A stretch of 64,000 nucleotides of DNA from Skeletonema tropicum (lineage: Eukaryota > Bacillariophyta > Thalassiosirophyceae > Thalassiosirales > Thalassiosiraceae). Where the stretch lies: positions 1,488,001 to 1,552,000 of the forward strand of contig CM074129.1 in the NCBI GenBank assembly GCA_037178625.1. Reading direction: 5' to 3'. The position numbers and the translations under genes are program-made. The notes beneath the pieces were generated by a model. The model worked only from the letters and a program-made list of their open reading frames with translations, ran no database searches and was not told the origin of the DNA. Below, one piece after another: positions 63,363-64,000 of this stretch (positions within the stretch are counted from its first letter, which is position 1; each line of letters begins with the position of its first letter).

Positions 63363-64000
63363 TTTTTTCTGGCTTTAAAATTCAGACGGCACAATTCAGC
63401 TGCTTAATTATAGCGGCTTAAGAATAATTGACCGTGAATTAATAACAGCCCCGTGCGTGTAGTGTGAAGGAGCGAAGGCTATAATATTAGATGTGTCAAT
63501 AAAAATAGTGAGAGCGGGAATTTCCCCTGAACAATATTTTTTGTGGATTCGAAGTAAATCAACCACTCTAAAGGGAGGAGGTGTGTACACTTGTACTGTC
63601 AGGAAGAGGGGTGTAGATGAGGGCTGATGGTTGTTGCCTCAATGATGCCGCCATGTATTGAGGTTGAGGAAGCAAACACAAAATATTGTGAGCGATCTTT
63701 TTGCTGGCCGCTGCAGTGGCACCCTCAAACTGAGGAGGAGAGATGTGAACATAAATGGAAGTGCGAAAACCGGTATTGATAATGCATCTTTGATTCTCCC
63801 ACAAAATGGTAGTAGATAGTGTCTGTAAATCTTCGAACGTCTATACGGTAGTAAACCTAGACCCAGTCGGTTGAACTTTCTGGCCAAAGCGAGCGTTGCT
63901 ACAAGAAAAGGGTGATTTTCTGCTGTCGCGCTTCTAAATGTAGCTCAATCTTTGACACGACATCACAACTTTTATCATTCAGAGTTCGCAGCGTAACAAA
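63363..64000. other. Upstream region of the PHD-finger gene to window end
   Basis: No supportable gene; the two overlapping minus-strand ORFs at 63568-63887 are in different frames and have no family features. The 5' part must include the PHD gene promoter. Confidence 0.5.

Overview
The window looks like nuclear DNA of a centric diatom, most likely of the chitin-producing Thalassiosirales (Thalassiosira/Skeletonema type). The reasons are: moderate GC; compact genes on both strands with few, short GT-AG introns; several precursors whose signal peptide ends in a diatom ASAFAP-like motif (a Phe right at the cleavage site); a GH19 chitinase next to a chitin-binding membrane protein; diatom-style helicase-associated and SdrD_B-like proteins; and very Ser/Asn/Gln-rich tails. 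No bacterial operon, tRNA, rRNA or CRISPR array was seen. The identification rests on reading the sequence only.

Layout. 1-8 kb: the 3' end of a helicase-associated-domain protein, a plastid-type BASS transporter (three exons) and two tandem coiled-coil paralogues. 8-14 kb: a GH19 chitinase facing a CBM14/SdrD_B single-pass membrane protein with about 47 bases between them, then a small Thr-rich membrane protein. 14-16 kb: a Penelope-like reverse transcriptase. 16-31 kb: a JmjC/cupin oxygenase, an EF-hand protein, CDC48/p97, a plastid-targeted STI1-type cochaperone, a broken NAD-sugar epimerase, a thylakoid-lumen fibrillin, a basic hypothetical, an AlkB dioxygenase with ubiquitin- and PCNA-binding-like tail motifs, a small plastid protein, and an N6-adenine/lysine-methyltransferase-like protein. 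31-38 kb: a relic of a Myb gene, a TPR-PhyH oxygenase, a possible beta-propeller protein and sphingosine-1-phosphate lyase.

38-52 kb is the structurally active part. A three-repeat Myb gene and the kinase after it occur twice, 9,601 bases apart, almost identical over more than 3.3 kb. The second copy begins inside the first Myb repeat, so that Myb is 5'-truncated. Between the copies lie two unrelated tandem-repeat arrays (43.5-44.4 and 44.5-45.1 kb), smaller duplications, hairpins and about 3 kb without a supportable gene. 52-64 kb: a second SdrD_B-like membrane protein with polyQ, a TDP1 with a large insertion, a GH79 heparanase-like gene interrupted by one frameshift, and a PHD-finger protein with a histone-H1-like Lys/Ala/Thr repeat.

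Shared themes are inferred. One is chitin and cell-surface proteins (GH19, CBM14/SdrD_B, SdrD_B, GH79). Another is DNA repair and chromatin (AlkB, TDP1, CDC48, JmjC, PHD). A third is plastid-targeted proteins (BASS, STI1, fibrillin, the 165-residue protein). No operon logic is expected; many neighbours are divergent pairs sharing short promoters or convergent pairs with very short 3' gaps.
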